DNA of 64,000 nt from Roseobacter sp. (GCA_015665415.1 JADFAE010000026.1:62001-126000), one strand, 5' to 3'; shown: positions 28,016 to 36,848, counted from the first letter of the stretch. The notes: generated from the letters alone by a model not told the origin. A program made the numbers and translations.

Positions 28016-29488
28016 ATGCTACAAACACATACCGCGCTGAAATCTCTTTTGAGCGACCCAACCCTGTTGGAAACCCGCGCTTATATCGGCGGCCAGTTTA
28101 CCGAGGGCGAAGGCAGCTTTGATGTCCTGAACCCGGCCCGGGGCGATGTGATTGCCCAAGTCGCCGACGTGAGCCGCGCCCAGGTGGCTGGCGCCATCGC
28201 CCAGGCTGATGTGGCGCAAAAGGACTGGGCCAAATGGACCGGCAAAGAGCGCGCCAATATTTTGCGCAAATGGTACGATCTGATGATGGCCAATCAGGAA
28301 GACCTGGCGGTTATTCTGACCGCAGAGATGGGCAAACCCCTGGCCGAGTCCCGGGGCGAGATCGCCTATGGTGCGTCCTTTATCGAGTTCTTTGCCGAAG
28401 AGGCCAAGCGCATCTACGGTGAGACCATTCCCGGTCATCAGCGTGACAAACGCATCACGGTTTTGAAACAGCCGATTGGTGTTGCGGCCTCGATCACGCC
28501 CTGGAACTTCCCCAATGCAATGATCACCCGCAAGGCGGGACCGGCGCTGGCGGCGGGCTGTGCCTTTGTCGCACGTCCAGCAGAGCTGACACCTTTGTCC
28601 GCGACCGCGCTGGCAGTGCTGGCTGACCGCGCCGGCATCCCAGCCGGTGTTTTCAGCGTTGTGCCCTCCTCCAATGCCTCCGAGATCGGCAAGGAATTCT
28701 GCGACAATCACGCGGTGCGCAAGCTGACCTTTACCGGCTCCACCGAAGTGGGGCGCATCCTGATGCGTCAAGCGGCGGATACGGTGATGAAATGCTCGAT
28801 GGAACTGGGCGGCAACGCGCCATTCATCGTCTTCGACGATGCTGATCTGGATGCCGCCGTCGAGGGCGCGATCATGTGCAAGTTCCGCAACAACGGCCAG
28901 ACCTGTGTCTGCGCCAACCGGATCTATGTGCAGGCCGGCGTCTATGATGCCTTTGCCGCCAAGCTGAAAGCGGCCGTTGCCGCGATGAAGCTGGGGGACG
29001 GTATGGAGGACGGCGTGTTGTTTGGCCCGCTGATCAACGAAAAAGCCGTCACCAAGGTGCAGCAGCATATTGCGGATGCCAAAGCCAAGGGCGGCGAAGT
29101 CATCCTGGGCGGCAACCCTTCAGAACTGGGCGGCACCTTCTTTGAGCCCACCATTGTCACTGGCGCCACCCGTGAGATGGATTTTGCCACCGATGAAACC
29201 TTTGGCCCACTGGCGCCGCTGTTCAAATTCGAGGATGAGGATGAGGTGATCGCGATGGCCAATGACACCATCTTTGGCCTTGCCTCCTATTTCTATGCCA
29301 AGGATCTGAGCCGGGTCTACAAGGTCGCCGAGGCCCTGGAGTACGGCATTGTCGGGGTCAATACAGGTATCATTTCCACCGAAGTCGCGCCCTTTGGCGG
29401 TGTCAAGCAATCCGGTCTGGGCCGTGAAGGCAGTCACCACGGCATCGAGGACTATCTGGAAATGAAATACATCTGCATGGCGGTCTGA
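28016..29488 (+). CDS. gabD: NAD(P)-dependent succinate-semialdehyde dehydrogenase
   Basis: A 490-residue aldehyde dehydrogenase. It has TPWNFPNAMITRK near 159, the FTGSTEVGR coenzyme loop near 237, MELGGNAPFIVFDDADLD near 262 with the general-base Glu, and NNGQTCVCANRIYV near 288 with the catalytic Cys. The wording (VCANRIYVQ, GEVAPFGGVKQSGLGREGS) is that of GabD/SSADH, which oxidises succinate semialdehyde to succinate. The ATG at 28016 follows GGGAGG by 5 bp; upstream in-frame ATGs lack this. It is a single gene facing away from the hydrolase/creatinase pair, where it could take up semialdehyde from guanidino or GABA breakdown. Confidence 0.9.
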   Translation: MLQTHTALKSLLSDPTLLETRAYIGGQFTEGEGSFDVLNPARGDVIAQVADVSRAQVAGAIAQADVAQKDWAKWTGKERANILRKWYDLMMANQEDLAVILTAEMGKPLAESRGEIAYGASFIEFFAEEAKRIYGETIPGHQRDKRITVLKQPIGVAASITPWNFPNAMITRKAGPALAAGCAFVARPAELTPLSATALAVLADRAGIPAGVFSVVPSSNASEIGKEFCDNHAVRKLTFTGSTEVGRILMRQAADTVMKCSMELGGNAPFIVFDDADLDAAVEGAIMCKFRNNGQTCVCANRIYVQAGVYDAFAAKLKAAVAAMKLGDGMEDGVLFGPLINEKAVTKVQQHIADAKAKGGEVILGGNPSELGGTFFEPTIVTGATREMDFATDETFGPLAPLFKFEDEDEVIAMANDTIFGLASYFYAKDLSRVYKVAEALEYGIVGVNTGIISTEVAPFGGVKQSGLGREGSHHGIEDYLEMKYICMAV

Positions 29489-29587
29489 CCCTGGCATCAG
29501 ATCAAATCCATTCGGGTCCCGGCTTAAGGTCGGGGCCTGCTACCTGGTCCCAAGTCAGACCACGGGCTCCGACCACCGTTTGCCGGG

Positions 29588-29998
29588 TTAGCGAAGCAAA
29601 CCTGGCGTAACCATCATCTGCATCACGCGATCAACAGCCTTTTTCCAAGCGGCCTTTTGCGCCGGACTCAGATCCCCACCTACAACATCTTCCAATGCGG
29701 CCATCATCGCCTCCCCAGCCAGACCAGCCTCATCTGGGCCAATGTTGAATTGCTCACGCGTCTTGGTCAGCGTGTCTTTGACATGGGAAAGATTTTGATT
29801 GCTCACCATAGTTTTGAGGCAATTGGTCAGCATTGAGGTAAACATCTCTTTTTGCTTATGGAAATCATTCTTAAACAGAGATTTGGCTTCAGGCATCATG
29901 GTAAAGAGATGGCAGTAAAACTGCTCCGTCAACTCGCCTTTTCGGGCAAAAACGGTGGAAAAGCTGGACTGCAACTCCTCAATATCTCTGGTTTCCAT
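29588..29998 (-). CDS. Globin-family protein without an obvious proximal histidine
   Basis: A 136-residue single-domain globin-like protein. The B/C-helix segment ELTEQFYCHLFTMMPEAKSLF ends in Phe42, the likely CD1 Phe, and Gln49 may be the E7 residue. Where the family normally has R/K-H-x-x-Y/F-G-V in the F helix, this protein reads TKTREQFNIG, so the heme-ligating His is replaced (Arg81/Glu82); the only His nearby is His72, nine residues early. Either the alignment shifts or heme binding is lost, as in some sensor globins. I prefer the ATG at 29998, preceded by GAGGGGG, over the ATG at 30040, which has no close Shine-Dalgarno. Transcribed alone. Confidence 0.75.
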   Translation of the reverse strand: METRDIEELQSSFSTVFARKGELTEQFYCHLFTMMPEAKSLFKNDFHKQKEMFTSMLTNCLKTMVSNQNLSHVKDTLTKTREQFNIGPDEAGLAGEAMMAALEDVVGGDLSPAQKAAWKKAVDRVMQMMVTPGLLR

Positions 29999-30120
29999 TC
30001 CGTCCCCCTCAGTGCCAAACCGATCAATCGTTTCAGACATACATTTAGTCTACACCTTTGAGGATGCATCTGTTCAAGGGGTAAAATTGATAATCTCACT
30101 TTCTTTTTGGGAGTATCGCC

Positions 30121-30146
30121 AAAAAGCCAAGATCAAAGGGCTTTTT
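30121..30146. terminator. Terminator-like hairpin in the globin-Hsp20 gap
   Basis: AAAAAGCC, 10-base loop, GGCTTTTT: an 8-bp AT/GC stem ending in T-run on plus and on minus. It lies upstream of the globin gene, between it and hsp20, where it could stop read-through in either direction. The rest of the 370-bp gap holds only this and the hsp20 terminator. Confidence 0.45.
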
Positions 30147-30303
30147 CTCATGCAAGGGGTGTAACTAGCCAAAAACACTCAGCTAAACAGTGCGCCCATC
30201 AGATCTCCCCCAGATTTGCAGCAGCCAGCGGTGCCTAACCGGTGGCATTCTACCCAGGCCTCAGCCCCCCCTCTTTCCTGTGTCGCCGGAATTTGAATGG
30301 CGC

Positions 30304-30348
30304 ACATAAACATAGCCCCCAGGCCGCATGGGCAGCCTAGGGGCTATG
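30304..30348 (-). terminator. Terminator downstream of hsp20
   Basis: On minus: CATAGCCCC, inner AGGC...GCCT stem, GGGGCTATG, then TTTATG. The 9-bp outer stem begins 63 bp after the hsp20 stop. Confidence 0.65.
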
Positions 30349-30410
30349 GTCACTCCATCTGGGCTCCCTGGAGAGAGCCTTTGAACGGAACGGAGGAGCG
30401 ATCTCTGTGA

Positions 30411-30881
30411 TTAATTGACCCGCTGGGCTTCGGCCTCAATTGCAGCCTGCTTCGGATCGGCAGAGCTGATCTCGATCCGGCGTGGCTTGAGAGCCTCCGG
30501 CACTTCACGGTGCAGGTCGATATGCAGCATACCATCGGCATGGCTGGCACCGGTCACCCGCACATGGTCCGCCAAAGTGAAACGACGCTCAAAGGCGCGG
30601 GTGGCAATACCGCGATGCAGGAAGCTGCGCGTCTCGGTTTCTTCGCCTTTGCGGGCAGAGATCACCAGCGCGTTTTCCTTCACCTCAACCGTCAGATCAC
30701 TTTCTGCAAAACCGGCAACGGCAATGGAGATCCGATAGGCATCGTCAGCAGTCTTTTCGATATTATACGGGGGGTAGCTGGGTTGCCCGACATCATTGCT
30801 CAGGGCACGGTCCATCAGATCAGCGATCTGGTCAAACCCAATGGTTGCACGGTTCAGTGGTGCAAAATCAAATCTACGCAT
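30411..30881 (-). CDS. Hsp20/alpha-crystallin small heat shock protein
   Basis: A 156-residue class A-type small heat shock protein (IbpA-like). The N-terminus MRRFDFAPLNRATIGFDQIADLMDRA and YPPYNIEKTADDAYRISIAVAGF near 36-58 are typical, the alpha-crystallin domain runs to about 138, and RSFLHRGIATRAFERRFTLADHV is its conserved beta-strand block. It holds unfolding proteins until DnaK/ClpB refold them. The 5' leader contains two stacked hairpins, the second of which buries the Shine-Dalgarno in a ROSE-like arrangement, so translation is probably released by heat. Monocistronic. Confidence 0.93.
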   Translation of the reverse strand: MRRFDFAPLNRATIGFDQIADLMDRALSNDVGQPSYPPYNIEKTADDAYRISIAVAGFAESDLTVEVKENALVISARKGEETETRSFLHRGIATRAFERRFTLADHVRVTGASHADGMLHIDLHREVPEALKPRRIEISSADPKQAAIEAEAQRVN

Positions 30882-30935
30882 TTCTCATCCTCAAACTTGA
30901 GCGATTATCCATGAGCCCTCCCAAACGGGACGGGC
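30882..30935 (-). promoter_or_regulatory. ROSE-like RNA thermometer in the hsp20 leader
   Basis: Leader RNA read on minus. The upstream hairpin (30935-30915) is GCCC, bulged G, UCCC, loop GUUU, GGGA, GGGC. The start-proximal hairpin (30904-30888) is UC, bulged G, CUCA, loop AGUU, UGAG, GA; its 3' arm is UGAGGA, which contains the AGGA Shine-Dalgarno located 6 bases before the AUG. A U(U/C)GCU anti-SD with an unpaired G facing AGGA is the defining feature of ROSE thermometers that control rhizobial hsp20 genes. Seen in sequence: pairings and position. Inferred: temperature response. Confidence 0.65.
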
Positions 30936-31017
30936 GGCTTCAGCCCGGGCCCCAAACATTGGCGACCCCGACTGAAACTGAGATATGCATGTAAAATCCG
31001 ATTACAAGAGCGCCCCT

Positions 31018-31863
31018 TCACCCGCCTGGGCGAATGAACTTGGCTCCCCCGGTCGAGCGCTCCGCCCCCACCTGGACACGCCCCACGCCTGCTGGCATGC
31101 GGCTGCCAATCCGGGTGCCGGACAGCTCGGCACGCAACAGCTGCAGCCCATCTGCGAGGGCCGCCCCCAGCGCAACCCGCTGGCCTTCAACCTCGGCCTT
31201 GGCCGAAACCACCGAAACGATGCGTGGCTTGCCCCCATCAAAGGAAAAAACCGGTGCCCCGGAAGAGCCGAAGTCCACATCGCAGGACAGAATCAACACC
31301 CCTTCCTGCCGCGCCATTACGCCACAGATCTCCTGGATCGAAGGTGCTTCAGAGCGGTCATGGGCATAAGAGACCACGCCTACATCGGCACCACGGCGCG
31401 GGCGTTCATCGGTTTGAAAGGGGATGACAGTGGTATTGCGAATGGGGCGTTGCAGCTGCAGCAGCGCGATATCCCTGCGCACCCGACTGGTCGAGACTTC
31501 GCCATCAAAGATATAGTCGGGATGCACCACCGCGCGTGCCACCGTCCGATAGGCCGAGGCCCGCCCATTGCGCCAGCCGGCCAGAAACTCGATCGTCTGC
31601 GGCTTAAGCCGATCCCCACTGCGCGCGTCAAACAGACAATGCGCCGCCGTCAACACCAGATCCGGGGCAATCAGCGAGCCGGTGCAGAAGCCTTCGCCGT
31701 CGACATCCAGGCGGCCCACCGCCTCCCAGGCGCGACCGTCCTCAGTGGTTTCCATGCGTTGCAACCGGCTGTCTTCAGCCAAAGCCGCCAGCGGCACCCA
31801 GGCCCAAAGCACCACGAGCACCGCTGTGAATTGTCCGATGGACTTCAATACCCGCACACTCAT
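31018..31863 (-). CDS. Secreted trypsin-like serine protease (S1 family)
   Basis: A 281-residue protein with an N-terminal signal sequence (helix about 8-28, cleavage near ALA-ED). The chymotrypsin-fold triad is visible: His75 in TAAHC, Asp131 in RRDIALL and Ser201 in FGSSGAP (replacing GDSGG). Cys60-Cys76 and Cys180-Cys194 are the expected disulfides. GSSGA and the short loops put it with bacterial V8/glutamyl-endopeptidase-like and trypsin-like proteases. Periplasmic or secreted. The gene is alone on minus; its target is unknown. Confidence 0.87.
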   Translation of the reverse strand: MSVRVLKSIGQFTAVLVVLWAWVPLAALAEDSRLQRMETTEDGRAWEAVGRLDVDGEGFCTGSLIAPDLVLTAAHCLFDARSGDRLKPQTIEFLAGWRNGRASAYRTVARAVVHPDYIFDGEVSTSRVRRDIALLQLQRPIRNTTVIPFQTDERPRRGADVGVVSYAHDRSEAPSIQEICGVMARQEGVLILSCDVDFGSSGAPVFSFDGGKPRIVSVVSAKAEVEGQRVALGAALADGLQLLRAELSGTRIGSRMPAGVGRVQVGAERSTGGAKFIRPGG

Positions 31864-31989
31864 CTCCTCACCCTACTGTTGGCACATCTACCAGCAGGCT
31901 TCGGCAAAAATACGGCAAGCGTAAGAGAAAGACAGCCCGAAGCAGGAATATTCTCTCCCTGTGGCTCTGATTGCCCGTGTTGTCCAGGA

Positions 31990-33312
31990 TCACCGCAGCA
32001 TTGGCACGGCCTTTGCTGCCGTGCCGGGCGCTGTCATCGCGGGCGGTTTGGGGCCCCCTGTGGCCCAATCCAGCAGCTCAACCGTATGCACGATAGGCAG
32101 GGCGGTACCAGAGCCGATCTGCATCATGCAGCCGATATTGCCGGCCGCAATCAGATCCGGAGATTTGGCTTCCAGTGTTTTCACTTTGCGAGCCTTCAAC
32201 GCGCTCGATATTTCCGGCTGCATCAGATTATATGTCCCGGCGGAACCACAACACAAATGACTGTCAGCGGGTTCCACCACGGTGAATCCCGCCCGTTTCA
32301 ACAGGGTCTTGGGATGGGTCTTGATCTGCTGCCCATGCTGCAGCGAACAGGCCGCATGATAGGCCACCGTCAGATCCTGATCTGTGGCTGCCGGCAGGTC
32401 CAACTGCATCAACAGTTCTGAAACATCCATCGCCCGCTGCGAGACCCGTGCGGCCTCTGCCGCCAGTGGGGTATTGCGGAACATGTGGCCATAGTCCTTT
32501 ACCGTGGTGCCACAGCCCGAAGTATTGATGACGATGGCATCCAGCCCTTCACCGTCGATCTCTGCGCTCCAGGCAGAAATATTGCGTTCCGCCGTTGCAT
32601 GGCTTTCTGTCTCGCGCCCCATGTGATGGGTCAATGCACCACAGCAGCCCGCTCCCTTGGCAACCACCACTTCACAGCCCAGCCGGGTCAACAGGCGGAT
32701 GGTAGCATCGTTGATATCGGTGTTGAGCGCCTTTTGCGCACAGCCCGTCATCAGCGCCACCCGCTTTTTCCGGGGCCGCTCAGGTGCAAAGCTTTGCGGG
32801 TCGTCATTGCGACTGACCGGAGGGATCTGGCGCGGTGTCATCTCCAGCATTGCCTTTAGCCGCGGATCGGGCATCAGCCCCTTGAAAGGCTGTGCCAGTT
32901 TGGCCCCCAGCAAGGCCAGCCGGAACCGCCCCGGATAGGGCAAGATCCGCGCCAGCAGCCAGCGCAACATGCGATCCGTCAGCGGGCGCTTGTAATTCTG
33001 CTCGACATAGGCACGGGCATGATCCACCAGATGCATATAATGCACCCCCGACGGGCAGGTGGTCATGCAGGCCAGACAGCTGAGGCAACGGTCGATATGC
33101 TTGACCGTCTTGGCATCCGGCACCCGCTCGTTTTCCAGCATATCCTTGATCAGGTAAATCCGCCCCCGCGGGCTGTCCAACTCATCCCCCAGCACCTGAT
33201 AGGTTGGGCAGGTCGCCGTGCAAAAGCCGCAATGCACACAGGCACGCAGGATTTCATTGGCGCGCTGGGTGCCGGGATCTTCCAGCTGTTCTTTGGTGAA
33301 ATTGGTCTGCAT
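31990..33312 (-). CDS. glcF: Glycolate oxidase iron-sulfur subunit GlcF
   Basis: A 440-residue subunit. Two ferredoxin-type 4Fe-4S clusters are formed by Cys25/28/31/35 (CVHCGFCTATCP) and Cys76/79/82/86 (CLSCLACMTTCP). The C-terminal half has the CCG-domain motifs AGCCGALTHH and HLCCGSAGTYN. It takes electrons from the flavin subunits GlcD/GlcE to the quinone pool as glycolate is oxidised to glyoxylate. Last gene of glcD-glcE-glcF, 3 bp after glcE. Confidence 0.94.
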   Translation of the reverse strand: MQTNFTKEQLEDPGTQRANEILRACVHCGFCTATCPTYQVLGDELDSPRGRIYLIKDMLENERVPDAKTVKHIDRCLSCLACMTTCPSGVHYMHLVDHARAYVEQNYKRPLTDRMLRWLLARILPYPGRFRLALLGAKLAQPFKGLMPDPRLKAMLEMTPRQIPPVSRNDDPQSFAPERPRKKRVALMTGCAQKALNTDINDATIRLLTRLGCEVVVAKGAGCCGALTHHMGRETESHATAERNISAWSAEIDGEGLDAIVINTSGCGTTVKDYGHMFRNTPLAAEAARVSQRAMDVSELLMQLDLPAATDQDLTVAYHAACSLQHGQQIKTHPKTLLKRAGFTVVEPADSHLCCGSAGTYNLMQPEISSALKARKVKTLEAKSPDLIAAGNIGCMMQIGSGTALPIVHTVELLDWATGGPKPPAMTAPGTAAKAVPMLR

Positions 33313-33315
33313 GAT

Positions 33316-34500
33316 CTATCCCATCAGCCCTGGATTGAGGATGCCGCGCGGATCGAACTGTCGCCGCAACCCTTCAGCGATTGCGGCCAATGGCACCAGC
33401 TGCGCCTGAAAGCGGGGAAGCGCGGCCTCCTTGGGGGCCTTCACCAGGGTGACATGCCCCCCAAGCTGCGCAACATTTTGGCGAAGATTGGCGTCAAAGG
33501 CCGCCAGCCCTTCTAGTGGATCATCTTTTCGCCCGTCCTCAGTGTCAAAGGCAGCCGCTTTCAATTCATCTTCGCTCAGGGCCAGCCAAATACGGCCCCC
33601 TCCCCAGTCCAGCCGATAGGCAAAACCGTGTATCTGCCCCAATCGGTCCAACAATTCGGGCGCTTCAGTCGGCTTGACCGAGGCCTGCCAAACAGCGCTG
33701 TGGCTAGCAAAAGCCGTCACATCGCGGATATCTGACCAAAGTGCTGCGCCCTCCCGCGCAAGCGACGGGTTGCCAAACTGCGCCAGGTCCTGCACCAGTT
33801 TGTCACCGCGATAGGCGACGGATTGGGCAAACCCCTCCACCCGAACAAAGACCGCCTGCGCCTGCGGATCATAGGCCGCGCCGGTGACATCATAGGGGGA
33901 CCCAAGTGCCGCAGACATCGCCTGTATCGCGCGATCCAGGCTGAGCCCTTCAACCACAACCGTGGCCGATGCCTCCGCCTGCGGCAGCACCTTCAGCGAC
34001 ACTTCGCTGAGCACCCCCAGGGTACCATGTGCTCCCGCCATCAGCTTGACCAGATCATATCCGGTGACATTCTTCATCACCCGGCCACCATTCTTGACAA
34101 CCTCGCCGCGCCCATCGACAAAGCGCACCCCCAGCAAAAAATCCCGCGCAGCCCCGGCCTGAATGCGCCGCGGACCAGAGCAGTTGGCAGCAAAGGTGCC
34201 GCCAATCGTCGGCGTGCCTTTTGTGCCCAACAGCCGACGATGATCCATCGGTTCAAAGGCCAGACGCTGCCCTTCGCTCATCAACAGGGCTTCCACCTCA
34301 GCCAGCGGCGTGCCTGCCTTGACCACCAAGGTCAGTGACCCCGGCTCATAGAGCTCAACCCCGCTCAGGCCGCGCGTGGACAGGATCTCGCCGGGCACCG
34401 TCAGGCCCCGGGTGCCGCCCCCTTCAATGCAGAGGCCTGTATTGGTGCCTGCAACCAATTCGGCCAATTCGGCTTCATTTGCGGGTCTATGCATTTTCAT
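33316..34500 (-). CDS. glcE: Glycolate oxidase FAD-binding subunit GlcE
   Basis: A 394-residue FAD_binding_4 protein, shorter than GlcD as usual for GlcE. The PP-loop region GLCIEGGGTRGLTVPG lies near 22, the second flavin segment GTKGTPTIGGTFAANCSGPRRIQAG near 92-116, and RFVDGRGEVVKNGGRVMKNVTGYDLVKLMAGAHGTLGV near 125-162. It forms the glycolate dehydrogenase complex with GlcD and GlcF. The start may be either of two ATGs, at 34500 or 34494. 42 bp separate it from glcD. Confidence 0.93.
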   Translation of the reverse strand: MKMHRPANEAELAELVAGTNTGLCIEGGGTRGLTVPGEILSTRGLSGVELYEPGSLTLVVKAGTPLAEVEALLMSEGQRLAFEPMDHRRLLGTKGTPTIGGTFAANCSGPRRIQAGAARDFLLGVRFVDGRGEVVKNGGRVMKNVTGYDLVKLMAGAHGTLGVLSEVSLKVLPQAEASATVVVEGLSLDRAIQAMSAALGSPYDVTGAAYDPQAQAVFVRVEGFAQSVAYRGDKLVQDLAQFGNPSLAREGAALWSDIRDVTAFASHSAVWQASVKPTEAPELLDRLGQIHGFAYRLDWGGGRIWLALSEDELKAAAFDTEDGRKDDPLEGLAAFDANLRQNVAQLGGHVTLVKAPKEAALPRFQAQLVPLAAIAEGLRRQFDPRGILNPGLMG

Positions 34501-34542
34501 CTTTCCAGAAATACTTTTGGGGATTTGAGGGCAAGGCCCCCA

Positions 34543-35991
34543 TCATTCAGCAGCAAGATCCGGGCTGCGTCGGCTCTGGGTCACCAAGAGCGGAAACACT
34601 TTTGCAGGGTTCAGGAGCCATTTGGGATCAAAGACATCCTTTACCCGCAGCTGCGCCTCCAGATCCTGCCCGTTGTATTGATAATGCATCAGATCACGCT
34701 TCTCGATCCCAACCCCATGCTCGCCGGTCAGGCAGCCGCCCACATCAACACAAAGCTTGAGGATCTCGGCACCAAAGGCCTCACAGCGTTCCAGATCACC
34801 GGGCTTGTTGGCATCAAACAGGATCAGCGGGTGCATATTGCCGTCACCGGCATGAAAGACATTGGCCACCTCAAGACCAAATTCCTGTGACAGCTCGCCG
34901 ATGCGCCGCAGCACCTGCGGCAAGGCACCCACCGGAATGGTGCCATCCAGGCACATGTAATCATTGATCTGCCCCATGGCGCCAAAGGCCGATTTGCGCC
35001 CCAACCAGATCCGCGCGGCTTCCTCGGCATCGCCCGCCTCGCGCAGCTCCACCGGGTTGTGGCGTCGTGCTATGTCCGTGATCAGCTGCAACTGATGGGC
35101 AATCTCCGCTTCACTGCCCTCGACCTCGATGATCAGCAGCGCCTCGCACATCGGATAACCCGCCTTGGCAAAGGCCTCGCAGGCCTGAATGCAGGGGCGG
35201 TCCATGAATTCGATCGCCACCGGCAACACCCCGGCCTTGATGATATCGCTGACACAGGCACCTGCAACCTCATTGCTGTCAAAGCCGATCAACACCGGCC
35301 GCGCGCCTTCGGGTTTGCGCAGGATGCGCAGCGTGGCCTCTGTCACCACGCCCAATTGCCCTTCACTGCCGCAGATCACTCCCAGCAGATCCAAACCCCC
35401 CGCGTCCAGATGCGCGCCGCCAATTTCCACCACCGTGCCATCCATCAACACCAGGGTCACCCCCATCAGATTGTTGGTGGTCACCCCGTATTTCAGACAG
35501 TGCGCCCCGCCCGAGTTCATCGCGATATTGCCGGCAATGGCACAGGCCAGCTGGCTCGACGGGTCCGGCGCATAAAAGAAGTCTTCCTCTTCCACCGCGC
35601 CTGAAACACTCAGGTTGGTGCGCCCCGCCTGCACCCGGATCACCCGATTGTCGTAATCTGTCTCCAGCACCTCATTCATCCGCGCCACGCCCAGAATCAC
35701 GCTGTCCGCGGTTGGCAACGCGCCACCTGCCAGCGACGTTCCTGCCCCCCGCGGCACCACCGGCACGCCCTCTTCGTGGCAGATCCGCAAGATATCCGAG
35801 ACCTCCTGGGTGCTGCGGGGCAACACCGCCAACAACGGCGGACAACGATAGGCGGCCAGCCCGTCGCATTCATAAGCGCGGGTTTCCATCTCATCCTGGA
35901 TAAGAGCATCCGCAGGCAGCACCGTCCCAAGACGTCGCGCAATACGCGCTTTGCGGGCCAGAATGGCAGGATCCGGTAGGGGCATCTGCAT
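34543..35991 (-). CDS. glcD: Glycolate oxidase FAD-linked subunit GlcD
   Basis: A 482-residue flavoprotein. The N-terminal FAD domain carries VVPRGAGTSLAGGALP near 76 and GNIAMNSGGAHCLKYGVTTNNL near 153; the C-terminal FAD-oxidase domain has NVFHAGDGNMHPLILFD near 381 and the closing segment GCLTGEHGVGIEKRDLM near 420, a signature of D-lactate/glycolate dehydrogenases. It is the catalytic subunit converting glycolate to glyoxylate. First gene of the operon; a TTGGTAA/TTACCAA palindrome sits 23 bp upstream of its ATG. Confidence 0.94.
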   Translation of the reverse strand: MQMPLPDPAILARKARIARRLGTVLPADALIQDEMETRAYECDGLAAYRCPPLLAVLPRSTQEVSDILRICHEEGVPVVPRGAGTSLAGGALPTADSVILGVARMNEVLETDYDNRVIRVQAGRTNLSVSGAVEEEDFFYAPDPSSQLACAIAGNIAMNSGGAHCLKYGVTTNNLMGVTLVLMDGTVVEIGGAHLDAGGLDLLGVICGSEGQLGVVTEATLRILRKPEGARPVLIGFDSNEVAGACVSDIIKAGVLPVAIEFMDRPCIQACEAFAKAGYPMCEALLIIEVEGSEAEIAHQLQLITDIARRHNPVELREAGDAEEAARIWLGRKSAFGAMGQINDYMCLDGTIPVGALPQVLRRIGELSQEFGLEVANVFHAGDGNMHPLILFDANKPGDLERCEAFGAEILKLCVDVGGCLTGEHGVGIEKRDLMHYQYNGQDLEAQLRVKDVFDPKWLLNPAKVFPLLVTQSRRSPDLAAE

Positions 35992-36014
35992 AGGGATTTC
36001 CTAAGGTGGTAAAT

Positions 36015-36035
36015 TTGGTAAAATTATATTACCAA
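36015..36035. promoter_or_regulatory. Palindromic operator upstream of glcDEF
   Basis: TTGGTAA, 7-bp centre AATTATA, TTACCAA: perfect 7-bp arms in an AT-rich region 23 bp before glcD and 45 bp before the divergent DUF599 gene. TGGT/ACCA half sites are typical for FadR/GntR-family repressors such as GlcC and LldR. No GntR gene lies in this window. Confidence 0.55.
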
Positions 36036-36080
36036 TTCTTCATGGTTGGCAAGCCCCCCCTGTCGACCTAGGTTGCCGGG

Positions 36081-36848
36081 ATGACCCTTCTGGACCGCCT
36101 CACCCTATTTTCGCCGCTGGATTTTGCCAGCCTTGCCTTTTTGATTCTGGCCTGGCTCTGGATCGGCTGGCGGATCGAAAAGCCGCCCGCAAACCGCCCT
36201 TCGGTCTCGGTGCTGATGGCAGGGTTTCGCCGCGACTGGATGACCCAGATGGTGATGCGCGAGCCACGCATCTTTGACGCCCAATTGATCACTTCGCTGC
36301 GTCAGGCCACCACATTCTTTGCCTCGGCCTCGATGCTGGCCATTGGAGGCGGCCTTGCCCTGATCGGCAATACCGAGCGACTGACCGATGTCGCCCGTGA
36401 TCTGGACCTGGACAATGCTCCGGCCTTTGTTTGGGATATCAAGCTGCTTACGGTGCTTTTGCTGCTCAGCAATGCCTTTTTGAAATACGTCTGGTCAAAC
36501 CGCCTGTTTGGCTATTCCTCAGTGCTGATGGCCGCCGTGCCAAACGACAGAGACGCGGCCTTGGCCTCACCGCGCGCCCAGCAGGCAGGCGAGTTGAACA
36601 TCACCGCCGCCCGCAGTTTCAATCGCGGCATGCGGGCCACCTATTTTTCCCTGGCCGCGCTGGCCTGGCTGGCTGGTCCCATAGCGCTGATCGCCACAAC
36701 CACCATCACCCTGGCGATCTTGTACCGGCGCGAGTTTGCTTCTCACTCCCGGGAAATCCTGCTGCGCTTCCCGCCAGAGCACGGCCCGTTTCCCGCCACC
36801 AACACCTCACTCGCACACCCCGACACAGACAAAGACACGACATCATGA
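36081..36848 (+). CDS. DUF599 family membrane protein
   Basis: A 255-residue protein with four hydrophobic segments (about 12-32, 75-97, 118-140 and 187-215). The middle RREWM-like segment (RRDWMTQMVMREPRIFDAQLITSL near 50-73) and NRAARSFNRGMRATYFSLA-type block near 175-195 fit DUF599, a bacterial and plant family with no known function. Its stop overlaps the next gene as ATGA. Diverges from the glc operon. Confidence 0.78.
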   Translation: MTLLDRLTLFSPLDFASLAFLILAWLWIGWRIEKPPANRPSVSVLMAGFRRDWMTQMVMREPRIFDAQLITSLRQATTFFASASMLAIGGGLALIGNTERLTDVARDLDLDNAPAFVWDIKLLTVLLLLSNAFLKYVWSNRLFGYSSVLMAAVPNDRDAALASPRAQQAGELNITAARSFNRGMRATYFSLAALAWLAGPIALIATTTITLAILYRREFASHSREILLRFPPEHGPFPATNTSLAHPDTDKDTTS

